NCBI GenBank assembly: GCA_965649825.1
Contig: OZ287707.1
Span: 62,001 to 126,000 of the forward strand
Direction of reading: 5' to 3'
DNA from: Penicillus capitatus
Lineage: Eukaryota; Chlorophyta
Length of the DNA stretch: 64,000 nt
The notes beneath the pieces were generated by a model. That model saw only the letters and a list, made by a program, of their open reading frames with translations, was not told where the DNA came from and did not search any database. How positions within the stretch are numbered: position 1 is the first letter of the stretch; each line of letters starts with the position of its first letter. The position numbers and the translations under genes are program-made. This document shows positions 54,814 through 64,000 of the stretch, one piece after another.

Positions 54814-55229
54814 TCAAAGCAGTGTATGACGCATTGATGGATGGATTGGACGGAAGTGGATGTCGTATCTCGATGTGACGTCCATGTCGGCACCAACATC
54901 GAAGCGCGAGATCCAGTCGCCATCAGGACGTTGAAAAGACTCCTGTACTCTCGAAGCATGCACACTGTCGACAGTTATTTGTACGAGTGAGGTATACAGA
55001 CGGATTTGACGCCCAATACTGGTCGCACAAGAGCTGATGCACTGGCAGCTAGGTTGGGAGTGGCCTTCAAAAATGCAATGTCGTCAACCACGGCACTGGT
55101 ATTCCGTGTTGCATAGATAGACTTTGCTAAGCCTTTCTTAGCTGAGGACAGCAAGCGGTGTCTCTCGTGCAGCTTAGTTCGCCACTCTGTTGCTGTGTGT
55201 GTTTTCGGAAACGACATGACGTCCAATGA
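54814..55229 (-). CDS. Hypothetical small protein, splice path incomplete
   Basis: Two minus-strand segments look coding. The first starts MSFPKTHTATEWRTKLHERH (from about 55217) and continues with a basic helix and ATRNTSAVVDDIAFLK. The second ends ESFQRPDGDWISRFDVGADM, then SRYDIHFRPIHPSMRHTLL before TGA at 54814-54816. They are in different frames, and I could not find the intron that joins them. No family recognised. It lies upstream of the LHCII gene on the same strand. Confidence 0.4.
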
Positions 55230-55387
55230 GAGTGGAATGCACATCGTTTCGAATCCTCCAGACGCGTGCCATTTGACTATAGACCGATTCTAGTCTCCAG
55301 AGTAATCGCCCATCGTCTATGGTATTATTAAGTTAGACGCAGCAAAGACATAGCCCCTATACAAACCATTCTGTATCAGCCCGATGG

Positions 55388-56500
55388 ATGTATTCGACAG
55401 CAAATACTCACGAGAACGTCGTCGAAACACATGAGGCGAAACAGAAGCATCCATCCTTCCTCAAGGTCACTGAGCAGGCACAGTGGAGATCATCATCGCG
55501 GAATCCTTCTCATCCTGCCCCTTACAACGAATTGGCCCATCTTTCTCGAAGAATGTAGCGTGGAGAATGATAAAGGACGGTGTCCGCGTTGCCCACGCCT
55601 TCTTAAGACCGGCTGAAAAGACGTTCTCTGCCGCTTCTCCTGTACTATAAAGCCCTTGCTATTCGACTTGTGTAGACGCCTCTCTTCCACAGCTTTGTCT
55701 TCGATCTCCAAAAACAAGTCAGACGGGGGCTTCATTGGATGGTTCTCGCACTTTATGCGTCCGTAACGCGTGACGACAGGACTTGTGCAATTCATTAACG
55801 GTTTCAGGTAAAGAAGGCGTCGTCATTACCATGTTGCCGACGAAGAAGGTTGAATGTTTAAAATGGATCTGTCAGTCATGCGACAGGGAGTGTATTCCCA
55901 TTCGGTCGGAATCGAGATGTCTGTGTGGACATCGCCTCAAAGAACACACCGAACCAAACTACGGGTCTGCATGACTACTGTCTTTTTGATGTCAACGCGC
56001 AGTCGTCTTTCTCGAATAGCTGCAAGAACAAGTCATGCAACTGTCTGAGTTTTTTCTTCATTGTGGCCGAAGGTTCTGCCACCGTTCACTCTAGCATTGC
56101 CATTTGATGCCGCATTCAGGCTCGTGGATTTTGAGATGTCGTTGCAAGCACAAGCATATCGATCACGATCCCGATGGACACGTTTGCAAGAAACCTAAAT
56201 GTGGATGTGACCGTTTTGACAGCCCATGGGTCTGCAATTGCAATCACCCTTGGAGCGAGCATCGACAAATGGTTTCCACGAAAGAGGTATGGACGATGAT
56301 GATCATTTCTACGCAGCATCTCTGAGAAGCAGAACTCTTGTTGATTCTCTTAGATTCTTGACATATCGAAGATGGCAGGTTCTGAAGCGAGTGCCTCAGA
56401 AATGGATGGAATTGACATAAGGAGTGGTATGGCGACAGAAGTCAATCGATGGGATCTCATCGACAGAGGACCGCCAGATGCAGATAGACAGCTGCCATAG
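55388..56500 (+). CDS. FAM221-like cysteine-rich protein
   Basis: Eukaryotic FAM221A/B-type protein, a family largely found in organisms with cilia; function unknown. The core has paired Cys/His clusters: IRSESRCLCGHRLKEH (the S-x-C-x-CGH-x-x-x-EH signature), SNSCKNKSCNC, GSWILRCRCKHKHIDHDPDG, CKKPKCGCDRFDSPWVCNCN and HPWSEHRQM. A 46 bp GT-AG intron joins EG to SWILRC. The last exon ends with an acidic region and TAG at 56498-56500. The N-terminal part is less certain: ATG 55388 opens MYSTANTHENVVETHEAKQK, then PAPYNELAHLSRRM, but the splice through 55550-55810 is unresolved. An internal start near 55833 (MLPTKKVECLKW) is possible. Confidence 0.68.
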
Positions 56501-56727
56501 CGAATAGAGAACAGATCTGCCAAGGAAAGAATAGACAACAACGATCTTGTAAAGATGAACATTGACAAGAAGCTACTTTAGCATCACTGTTTCCTTTTCT
56601 TGCTCTGCATTGGTTATCTTTAACATGTCATCGAGGTTAATGAAGAGGAGAGACTATGAGAGGAATAATTTGAGGTAACAGTGAGACGAAAGACGCACAT
56701 AAGAACAAACAACAGCTCCTCTGAGCA

Positions 56728-57683
56728 CTATAATTCCTTTGGAAATGGAGTTGAGGCGAAAGCTTTGTCTGTTATGCTATCCTCCTCTTTGGATTTCTTG
56801 CCCCAACTGAAGAAAGACGCCCAGCCTTGATTTGAAGCATTCGATCCACTCTCTTCATCGGGCATCGGTGATGGCAGTTCTCCTGACGGAAACTGCGATT
56901 GTGCGGTGGCCATGGCTCCTGCAGGTAATGCACCACCGTAAGGAGGCAACCCTTGTGATGTCGCAGGACCTATGTGTGACCAGACATCACTCTTTTATTG
57001 CTGTTTAAGGGAAGGCAGACCAGGTGGCGGCGGCATGCCTGGTTGCATGGTGGCCAGCGTTCGCGGAGGTGGCGGCGCCGTCATTTTGGTAATCATGATT
57101 CCCAGTCCCTCAATCATTGCCTGGACAAACAGGTATCTCATTGCCCACGTGTGACCGTTCGGTATCTCACCAAGATGGCGCCTCCCATAAGTGCGGACTT
57201 TGCAGTCGGCATCAATCCATTACGCAAGTTAATCAATCCTGCCGTCAAGGCACCTGCAGTAATGGAATTCCAAGGATCTTCCTGCAAACAGCTCAGTGCA
57301 TCTCGGCTGGATCGGAGACAGAAATCACCTTCTGTCTTAAAAAGACTAACGTGCAATCGAAACTGGAGAAGAGTCCTCCCCAAATAGCGAAGCTGCCGCC
57401 ATATCTAGGTGCATTGCCTCGGACTGCCTGTTTTCAGAAAGCACTCTGTGAGAGGCAGACAAGAAGGAAAGCGATCCGATATGTCTCATACCTCGATGCC
57501 TCCTCTAAACTTCTGTCCTGAAGGCGAGCTCCGAAGGCCTTTAAGGTAACTAAACAATCCACCACCGACGGCGCCCATACCAAAGGCTCCTCCAATGTCG
57601 TCAAGTATTCGATCAGGACACGGCTCGCGACCGTGCTCGACCGAAGTCGGACGAGGAGGTGGGGCACCCTCATACGGATTCAT
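56728..57683 (-). CDS. TIM17: Mitochondrial inner-membrane translocase TIM17
   Basis: Core of the TIM23 presequence translocase. ATG at 57681-57683 gives [20 protein letters not shown], then [20 protein letters not shown], matching the TIM17 start (CPWRIVDDxGGAFTMGxxGG) with its conserved intermembrane-space acidic residues. The frame continues [17 protein letters not shown]; after an intron [17 protein letters not shown]; then [40 protein letters not shown]. After four helices a Pro/Met/Gly-rich C-terminal extension of about 100 residues ends with an acidic tail ([12 protein letters not shown]). Plant and algal TIM17 often carry such a tail. Convergent with the FAM221-like gene, 228 bp apart. 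Confidence 0.93.
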
Positions 57684-58051
57684 GCCTGTCAATGGAAAGA
57701 ACGCTGGAAAAGAACGCGATGAATGGACGCGTTGATGTCGTGACAGAGGTGACGTGAAATGAAAGCCGCCGGGCAGAGAGGAGAGCAGACAACAAACGAC
57801 GACGTCGGTCGTTTTGATGCCTGCGAATAATGATGCCAATGATGAACACGAATTACAAACGTTAACGCAATTTCTTGCGCTGCGTGCGTGCGTGCATAGT
57901 TGCAATGCATTGGTGCTTGCTGCTGCCTCTTGGATTTTATTTCGTGGAAAGCTGTACTCGATGGATTCGGGCCAGCTGACCTCTCGTCCCTCCGAGATGT
58001 GATCTTCGATGGATCTTCTTATTCACTTTACTCCTTGAGCATTGACGACTC
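57684..58051. other. Intergenic stretch upstream of TIM17
   Basis: Lies between the TIM17 start and the stop of the ubiquitin protease gene, both on the minus strand. It should contain the TIM17 promoter. No conserved frame or repeat is seen. Confidence 0.4.
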
Positions 58052-60255
58052 CTAAGATGTCTCCACTCGACGAAGAGCGAGAATGTATGCGCTCTCAGAC
58101 GGGCCAACGGGCTGCCCAATGGGATGCACCATTTCATCGTTCATCATGTACCTAATAACGACAACTGACACATCTGAATGGAATGCTCTCCAGAAGACAT
58201 AGGACGCACCAACTATCTCTGTCCATGTTTTTCACCCTGGCAGTGTAGTGCCCGAAGTTCACACTTCCAGAGTGGTCCACAATGCTGACGAGTTCATAGT
58301 CGACATGACTTTCAGTGAAGGCATCTGCCTGGAAAGGGGCATTCGTATGAAGACGGCCCCGACTGTCCGAAGCTGCTTGCTTACTGTTGGGCTCAGAATA
58401 TCGCGGAGACAGATGTTTTCGAGCGGCAGACGGACGGGGACGGTGTTTTTCCACGAACGAAAGGATGAAAACCTGCTCTTGCTGGAGCCAAAACGTTTGA
58501 GACAGACAATCAGTATTCTTGGCAGTCGCGACAGGCGCAGTTGCTGTACAGCCTGGACAAATTCCTTGCATTTTGGACACTGCCAAACATTCTCCTTGTC
58601 CAGCATCTCTGCACCAGTGAAATCTTGCAGGCACGCCTAAGTACAGTCAGCACCTCAGTTTGCACCTCTCCCTCGTCACCCTACTTCGAGATCGACAGCT
58701 GTCTCTGGCAACGGGACTTCTAACGAAGTCAAATATCCAAATCTATGTGCTTGATGCTTGCAAGCTGGACACGTGACTTGGTTATGCAATTGAAATCCAA
58801 AGATATCATCTATCTCTGAATCATTCCACTGTTTACTGTACTTCCACTCTTCTCTCGCTTGCAGAAGAATATTATCACGATCTTCCAGCTCGATATACTC
58901 AGGCTTTGATAAATTGCGATTGCAGTCTTCCTGTCCATCCAGGATGTGACGTACGGCCTCCATGGACAGATCGTATGGCACGTACTTGGAGTACAGAGAT
59001 GATTTGTGTCAAGAATTCGTGGGCGTCTTCTTGGCCATACCCTGCCCATTTGCGATCGAGGAGGCCTAACCGTTTTCTCAAGGCAACGATATCGACGACG
59101 GTATTCTCCTTGGCACAGGACACCTCGTGCAATAGCCGACTTAATTCAGCAGCGATTTTCGAACTCCTGTTCGACACCTAAAGCGCAGACCCACAGCTGT
59201 CATCCATCAACGAAGCAGTACCCTTCTGTACCTCGCCCTCCCTTAGGCAGTTTGTGAATCCGGGGATGGCGTTTAGGAACTGAATCACCGAGTTCTGATA
59301 ACACGAGTTCCCAATGTTCCGGATGCCGCATACCCCGCTGCCTCTTCGTACTGGATGATTGGAATCGTCCGTTTTCGTTGAACTGTTGGACTTTATTGAC
59401 TTCGTCGGGTTTGGACGAGAGGCGGGTGAGAGTAGGGAACCAGATAGCCTTCCAGAGAGGGAACGTTTGAGGGAACTGAGCTTCGTTGTCGATTCAGCAG
59501 CTCGCGGTACAATAGACGAAACATGACGGACAGGTTCAAACGACGATGCATTTCGAGAAGTGGCGGCGGCCCTAACAAAAGCATGAAGTTGAACAGAAGG
59601 AGCTGAGGCGCCTTGCATTTCAGAAACAATGAAATCCAACCTGCACAATACGGATGACGAAGCGGTCCGTGTCATCTCGGCGTCCGTGGCGGTTGAAGTG
59701 GACGAGCGCTTCTTCATCGGCAAACACGATGTATTCAGCCGCGCCATTCGTTTCTCGATATCTCGAATGGACGATGCATCGGATATCGAGAATCGCGGCA
59801 CTCCGATACGATAGTCTGCGCTTTCGCTGCGTCTGCGAAGCGGGCGGGAGGTGATGAGTGGTTCACGATCAACGGATTTCTCTGTCGAAAGGGACAGGTG
59901 TTCGGTACACTTTGTCGTTTTCCCGATGCCGTCTAGACGATTCGGGGCAAAATCAGACGCGTAGGTACTCCTGTACGAAACGCACATGCCGTTCATGTCC
60001 GAAGCATTGTCACTCACTTAAAGGCCGAAAGGGAATCCTGTCGCGTGGCATAGACATTCTGCCCACTGTCACGTTTGCTTGGCGTTGACCCCTAGAACGA
60101 CGTTCGATTGTTCGACAGAGATGTACCGCTGATGATGGCTGGTGATCGCTCACCGTCAATGAAGACATTGCGGAGAAATCGGAACGCTTTGGACCGAAGG
60201 AGGATGTGTATCGAGGTTCGCCCAGACTGCTCCGGCGGTTGCGCATTGTGCTCAT
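58052..60255 (-). CDS. Ubiquitin-specific protease (USP/UBP family)
   Basis: Cysteine protease that removes ubiquitin. ATG at 60253-60255 opens an Arg/Ser-rich, disordered N-terminus of about 250 residues, spliced once (47 bp intron). The catalytic Cys box is GIRNIGNSCYQNSVIQFLNA. The next box is KWAGYGQEDAHEFLTQII. A zinc-ribbon-like NQVTCPACKHQAHRFGY with SLEVPLPE and the second pair WQCPKCKEF follow. LSRLPRILIVCLKRF precedes the His box: YELVSIVDHSGSVNFGHYTA. After a final intron the end reads WYMMNDEMVHPIGQPVG with AYILALRR. All catalytic positions (C, H, N/D) are present. The boxes differ slightly from the canonical GLxNxGNTCFMNS and QQDAHEF. Closest USP class not resolved (USP2/21/8-like layout). 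Confidence 0.91.
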
Positions 60256-60502
60256 TCTGTGAGCGGCGATCGTGGCGAAAGCTCGAGTATCGATCAGCGC
60301 CGGGGAGGAATGAGAGATTCGATGACCGTCAATGATTCACACGACCTCAAAGATAGCTCACGCTTTATCGCAGGCGTCTTAACAGGGCAGCAGGCAGTTC
60401 ACGGGGGCAATGTGTGTATCCCGAGGGAAAGTCGCAGCATTGGACGAATCGAACAACGAGGAGGTGATTCAGCACGAGATGGACCGCGAGGAACACGTCT
60501 TT

Positions 60503-61092
60503 TTACTTTAACTGATCCACAAGCCACGAAACGCCGATGTCCAATCCTTCGCCTTTCAGCGCGTTTGTCGGCGTAATCTGCCAAGGGTGATGCTCTATGA
60601 GATGCAGATACAGAGCATCGGCAATCTCGGCCGGCGCCAAACTGTTTGCCACGTCCTGTTTGTTGGCGAAGAAAAGAACGGGACAGTTCTTGAGATCTCT
60701 ATGGACTGAAGAGACACAGAGCCATAGGCGCCTGTGAGGACACTGTTGTTTTTGGATGCAAAGTACGTACCTAACATAAAGCAGAGTTCCTCTCGAGCGA
60801 CCGCCAGTCTCAACCGATCGCTGCTGTCGACGACGAAGACGACGGCGTCGGTCTCTTTGTAGTACTTCTCCCAAAGTCTGCGATACTTCGAGGCTCCCGA
60901 CATGTCGAATGCTTTAAACTTGATGCCGTCTCGCGCGAAGGTGTCGATCGAAAAGCCGACCGTCGGCACCACTGCGACGAGATTGCGATTTCTCGGTTTC
61001 AGGTGTTCCAGAATCGTCGTTTTGCCTGAGTTATCCAGTCCGACAACGAGAACCGTCGCATTCCTTCGATATAATCCCAATAGACTGAGCAT
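60503..61092 (-). CDS. ARL6: ARL6/BBS3 small GTPase
   Basis: Arf-like GTPase that recruits the BBSome to membranes at the ciliary base. Exons about 60765-61092 and 60503-60710 with an intron of about 55 bp. Motifs: VLVVGLDNSGKTTILEHLKP (P-loop); VVPTVGFSIDTF (switch I, Thr kept; GFSI is ARL6-specific); KAFDMSGASKYRRLWEKYYK (switch II); FVVDSSDRLRLAVAREEL; CPVLFFANKQDV (N-K-x-D); NALKGEGLDIGVSWLVDQL at the C-terminus. The switch II glutamine (DMSGQ in ARL6) is Ala. The start is MLSLLGLYRR (61092) or a Met six codons earlier; neither has Gly at position 2 for myristoylation, so an upstream exon may be missed. Confidence 0.9.
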
Positions 61093-61471
61093 GCGCCACA
61101 ACACATGCATGTCGGCGACAATCAATGAAACCTGGAGATGTGTGGCTGACACACAGAAGCATCCGTCAACGCATTTTCGTGCGATTGTGCATGTCGCAAC
61201 GCCAAACGAACAGACGCTGAGAATACAGTGAACTCACGCAGAAGTTATCGTCCGGACGTGAATCCACGGCGCGATGCCGAAGAGTAAGGTGCTCTTATTC
61301 TTGCGCCTTCCCTCGATGGAGGTGACGGATGAAATGTGATAAGGCAAAAGAAAAGGATGATGGACAGGGCGACAAAGCCTCACGCATTGTGGTGAGCCCT
61401 CCTCTTTGCGCTCGACGGCGCTGCGTTTTGCCTCCATTTAGTCGGTAGAAGAGAAAAGACGGCAGCAGGAG
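61093..61471. other. Shared upstream region of ARL6 and DRC2
   Basis: About 380 bp between two divergent ciliary genes. An upstream exon of either gene could hide here, since ARL6 lacks its Gly2 start and DRC2 lacks part of its usual N-terminus. No obvious promoter element or other gene recognised. Confidence 0.45.
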
Positions 61472-63286
61472 ATGACGCGTGTGACGTATCGACAGAAACA
61501 AGTGCCGTCGATCGGTCTCTTCTCAAGAAGCGGCGACATCGTTCTCGTATGGCAGATGCGCGAACAGCGCTACGCACACATCAACGATATAAAAATAAAG
61601 AACCAGTGGAGAAAGATAAGACGCATGACCAAGGTGGAAGATCTCAAACGCAGTGTGGAGATTCTGGCTCAGAACCATGAACGTGATGTCGATCGCAAAG
61701 ATGCCATTGTGCAGGTCACTCGCTCTTATGCCAGAGCCTCGCGAGTCGAACGCGTTAGATCCTCGACAGAGACTTAGATGATTGCGAGGAACAGCATCAG
61801 ATGGCTCAGCGAAAGCACGCAGAGATTCTGGAACAGCTCTGTCAACTTCAAGCCTCGAAGCTCAAGGAGATGGAGACAGCCTTCGAACAGCGATGCCAAG
61901 AAATGAAGGGGCGTTTTGCTAAGTAGGGTCATTATCTGTTCGTCAGAAAGAGTCCACCCCCTAGTGTCCTTCCAGAGAAAAGGAAGAGATCATTCAGGCT
62001 CACGAACAAAGGATGAGCGAGATGAGCAATTTGATACAGGTCATGGAGAACGAATGTGCCGAAGTCGAAGGGGAAGACAGACAGGAATTCGAGTCCCAGA
62101 GAGAAGAGATAAAGAACAAGAACGCTGAGGAGTATAACGTGCTCAAGATACAACTGGAAGGAAATATCGAAGGATTGGAGCGACAATTCGATGAAGCGCA
62201 CAAATCTTACACCAATGCAACGGAACATCGCTCGAGAGCATTCGATCAGCTGTCTAAGAAAGATGCATCGGCCGCTCGAGTCGTGGAAATGCGAACAAAG
62301 AAGCTTCGACGCCTCCAGGTGAATGGACTCTCGCTCTTGGTATCTCTCCCGGTCACATCTCGAGCCATGGCAGGAGGGCTTGACACATTGGAGACAAAAG
62401 ATATCGGATACCCTTAGTGACTGGGAGGAGCGTAATCGAGCTCTGAAGCACGAGAAGGAGATGATGAGTAAACATTACAGGCGTGGATGATGTTTGTCTT
62501 TCGTTCCTGATATGTCAATGGCGTCGTCCTTTTAGAAATCTGAAGGCATCTATGGAGTCCCTTCGCAGCACGCAACATCAACGACTGAAACATCTGAGCA
62601 TTCATGCGCAGAACGCAGAAGATGTGATTGTGGAGAAGTTGAAAACGGCAGAGTCTATTCTCAAAACGTGTAAGATGAGTCGGGGCTTGGAAACAGAAAA
62701 GGAACAGATTCTGCCCTTCTGTGCCTCTCTTTCCGAACTCTATATCGAGAACGCACAAGAAACGCCTGCGGAGAATGCCACCATCGAAGAAGAAGCTTCT
62801 GAAGAAGAGCAGCAACAGCATGGAGAACAGAAGGCAGTGAAGGTACTGTCAATTGATCGACACATTCTCTGCAGTTTGTCGTTGTCTTTGGCAGTACGAT
62901 GACAGCATGTTCAAGAAGAAGGCATTGAATGAAGGAGGATCCTCATACTCAACATCGGCCATCCATCCAGACGGAACCGAAGTGGAAAGATCTGATCAAT
63001 TCAGTAACTTCTTCAAGAAATACAACACGGTTGGCGCTGCGGATGGCGATGCTGATAATGCCATAGAATGCCAACAATGCTCTTCTAGGTATTGGCGAGC
63101 ACTGCAGCCATTCAGCAAGAGAGATCCGAACTTACAGAAGAAAACAAGAAGTTACAAGCCGTTCTCAAACGGTATCTCAATGGACTGTCCGTCAATTCCG
63201 AAGTGTTGGATGATCCAACCAACAGTCTCCTCATCATCAACAACAAGATTCGGACAAAAGTCAAAGGCCAAGGACTAGAACAATGA
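61472..63286 (+). CDS. DRC2: Nexin-dynein regulatory complex subunit 2 (CCDC65/FAP250)
   Basis: Coiled-coil protein of the N-DRC linking outer doublets in motile cilia. Segments align in order with CCDC65: [20 protein letters not shown] with [133 protein letters not shown]; then [20 protein letters not shown] with [20 protein letters not shown], the CCDC65 C-terminus. Several introns of about 50-60 bp. The stop is 22 bp from the convergent DUF3082 gene. The start at 61472 ([13 protein letters not shown]) is provisional: the usual Lys-rich DRC2 N-terminus is missing and may lie in an unfound exon. Confidence 0.88.
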
Positions 63287-63308
63287 AGTCGTGTGATGAC
63301 AGACAGTG

Positions 63309-64000
63309 TCATTCCTGTTTGTCCTTTGACTTCTTCCTCGCCGCCTCCTCGAACGCCCTCGCCACTTCTTCCGGATCCGACACGACGCTGATCTTCGGCA
63401 GCTTCGGCTCAATGTCAACTGGTTTGATCACCGTCTCGTTGTTGACGGAATCTGGATCGATCATGAGTTTGATCGTCAATCCACTCAGTCCCAAAAAATT
63501 CATTCCAAATACAAAGGTAAAGAGATAAAAGAATCCGCGGATGATGGTTCGCACAGTGATGGCAATGTTGTGCGCTGTGTACTGTTCCGGAAGGGGACTG
63601 GACAGAATCAGCGTATCCAGTTTCTTGGTAAAGATGAACAGGCCCAAGCCCAGAACTCCAGACTGCACGACACCGATCAGTCCATCGACCGCCGTGAGCT
63701 TCCTCTTCGATGGCGCATTTGTTTGCTGCTGTCCAGTGGCCTTGTCTCTCCCTTTGGATCCAAGAAAGGGCAGAGAACTATCTGCAATTCTCTGCCCTTT
63801 GAATCGCTCTGCTCTTCTGGTTAAGACTCGATAGAGGAAGTAGGATAGGAGCAGGACGTAACCCCCTCCTGCGGCATTGACCAAAAACGCGCTGCCTGCT
63901 GAAGGATTGTAAATGATGGTCTCTGCGCTGATGGCATCGGCTGGGAAGAGCATGGAAGTGAGGACCAGACTGGCATTGAGTTCCCATGCACTCAACACGG
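63309..64000 (-). CDS. DUF3082-type plastid membrane protein; 5' end at window edge
   Basis: About 230 codons, running to the right edge, so the N-terminus may be cut off. The first 30 residues include SMLFPADAISAET. Two hydrophobic segments near residues 42-60 and 110-130 (LIGVVQSGVLGLGLFIFTKK) precede the conserved C-terminal part: ITVRTIIRGFFYLFTFVFGM, then FLGLSGLTIKLMIDPD. This pair of helices matches DUF3082 proteins of cyanobacteria and plastids, function unknown. The tail is acidic and Lys-rich. Plastid location is inferred from the family. Confidence 0.65.
   Translation of the reverse strand, partial: VLSAWELNASLVLTSMLFPADAISAETIIYNPSAGSAFLVNAAGGGYVLLLSYFLYRVLTRRAERFKGQRIADSSLPFLGSKGRDKATGQQQTNAPSKRKLTAVDGLIGVVQSGVLGLGLFIFTKKLDTLILSSPLPEQYTAHNIAITVRTIIRGFFYLFTFVFGMNFLGLSGLTIKLMIDPDSVNNETVIKPVDIEPKLPKISVVSDPEEVARAFEEAARKKSKDKQE

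Noticed and set aside
1-64000. CRISPR arrays, prokaryotic operons, tRNA or rRNA genes
   Set aside because: I scanned for regularly spaced repeats, cloverleaf-like segments and rRNA cores and saw none. The only repeat noted is the two-copy 22 bp element near 40.3 kb.

Overview
This window comes from a compact eukaryotic nuclear genome. The organism is probably a flagellated green alga (Viridiplantae). The main evidence is a light-harvesting chlorophyll a/b protein of the LHCII type (53743-54616) that carries a simple plastid transit peptide and no signal peptide, which points to a primary green plastid. A beta-carotene hydroxylase, plastid DUF1995 and DUF3082 proteins and an SDP1-type lipase support this. 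Ciliary genes (ARL6/BBS3, DRC2/CCDC65, an inner-arm dynein tail, a FAM221-like protein) indicate motile cilia. The species cannot be named from the sequence.

The layout is very dense: about 37 protein genes in 64 kb, on both strands. Most introns I could resolve are about 37-70 bp, with a few of 100-390 bp. Many gene pairs are head-to-head with start codons 8-90 bp apart, or tail-to-tail with stop codons 20-110 bp apart. I saw no tRNA, rRNA, CRISPR array or intact transposon. Exon structures were deduced by eye from conserved protein frames and splice consensus, so each gene span is start codon to stop codon including introns.

Left part (1-16.9 kb): a signal-peptide protein running off the left edge; RPL17 head-to-head with ALG2; a ViaA-like VWA protein head-to-head with a RavA-like MoxR ATPase; the ribosome biogenesis factor ESF2/ABT1; an organellar phenylalanyl-tRNA synthetase; a C2H2 zinc-finger protein; a DEAH RNA helicase; an SR splicing factor; RPS16.

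Middle part (17-44 kb): a CLC anion transporter; an ArfGAP; an SDP1-like patatin lipase; a basic unknown protein; the COPII coat protein SEC31; the mismatch repair protein MSH2; an RPAIN-like protein; ataxin-2; Serinc; a 2.5 kb stretch with no convincing gene; a short-chain dehydrogenase; a mitochondrial HslV protease.

Right part (44-64 kb): a dynein heavy chain tail without a motor; DUF1995; a small membrane protein; an ankyrin protein with a signal peptide; beta-carotene hydroxylase; a SEN15-like protein; an ADF/cofilin-domain protein with an unusual N-terminus; LHCII; an unknown; a FAM221-like protein; TIM17; a ubiquitin protease; ARL6; DRC2; a DUF3082 membrane protein running off the right edge.

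The observations most worth a second look are the spliced nuclear RavA-ViaA pair, three inferred GC-AG introns in its ViaA member, the motorless dynein tail, the ARL6 with its switch II glutamine replaced by alanine, and the new ADF-domain architecture.
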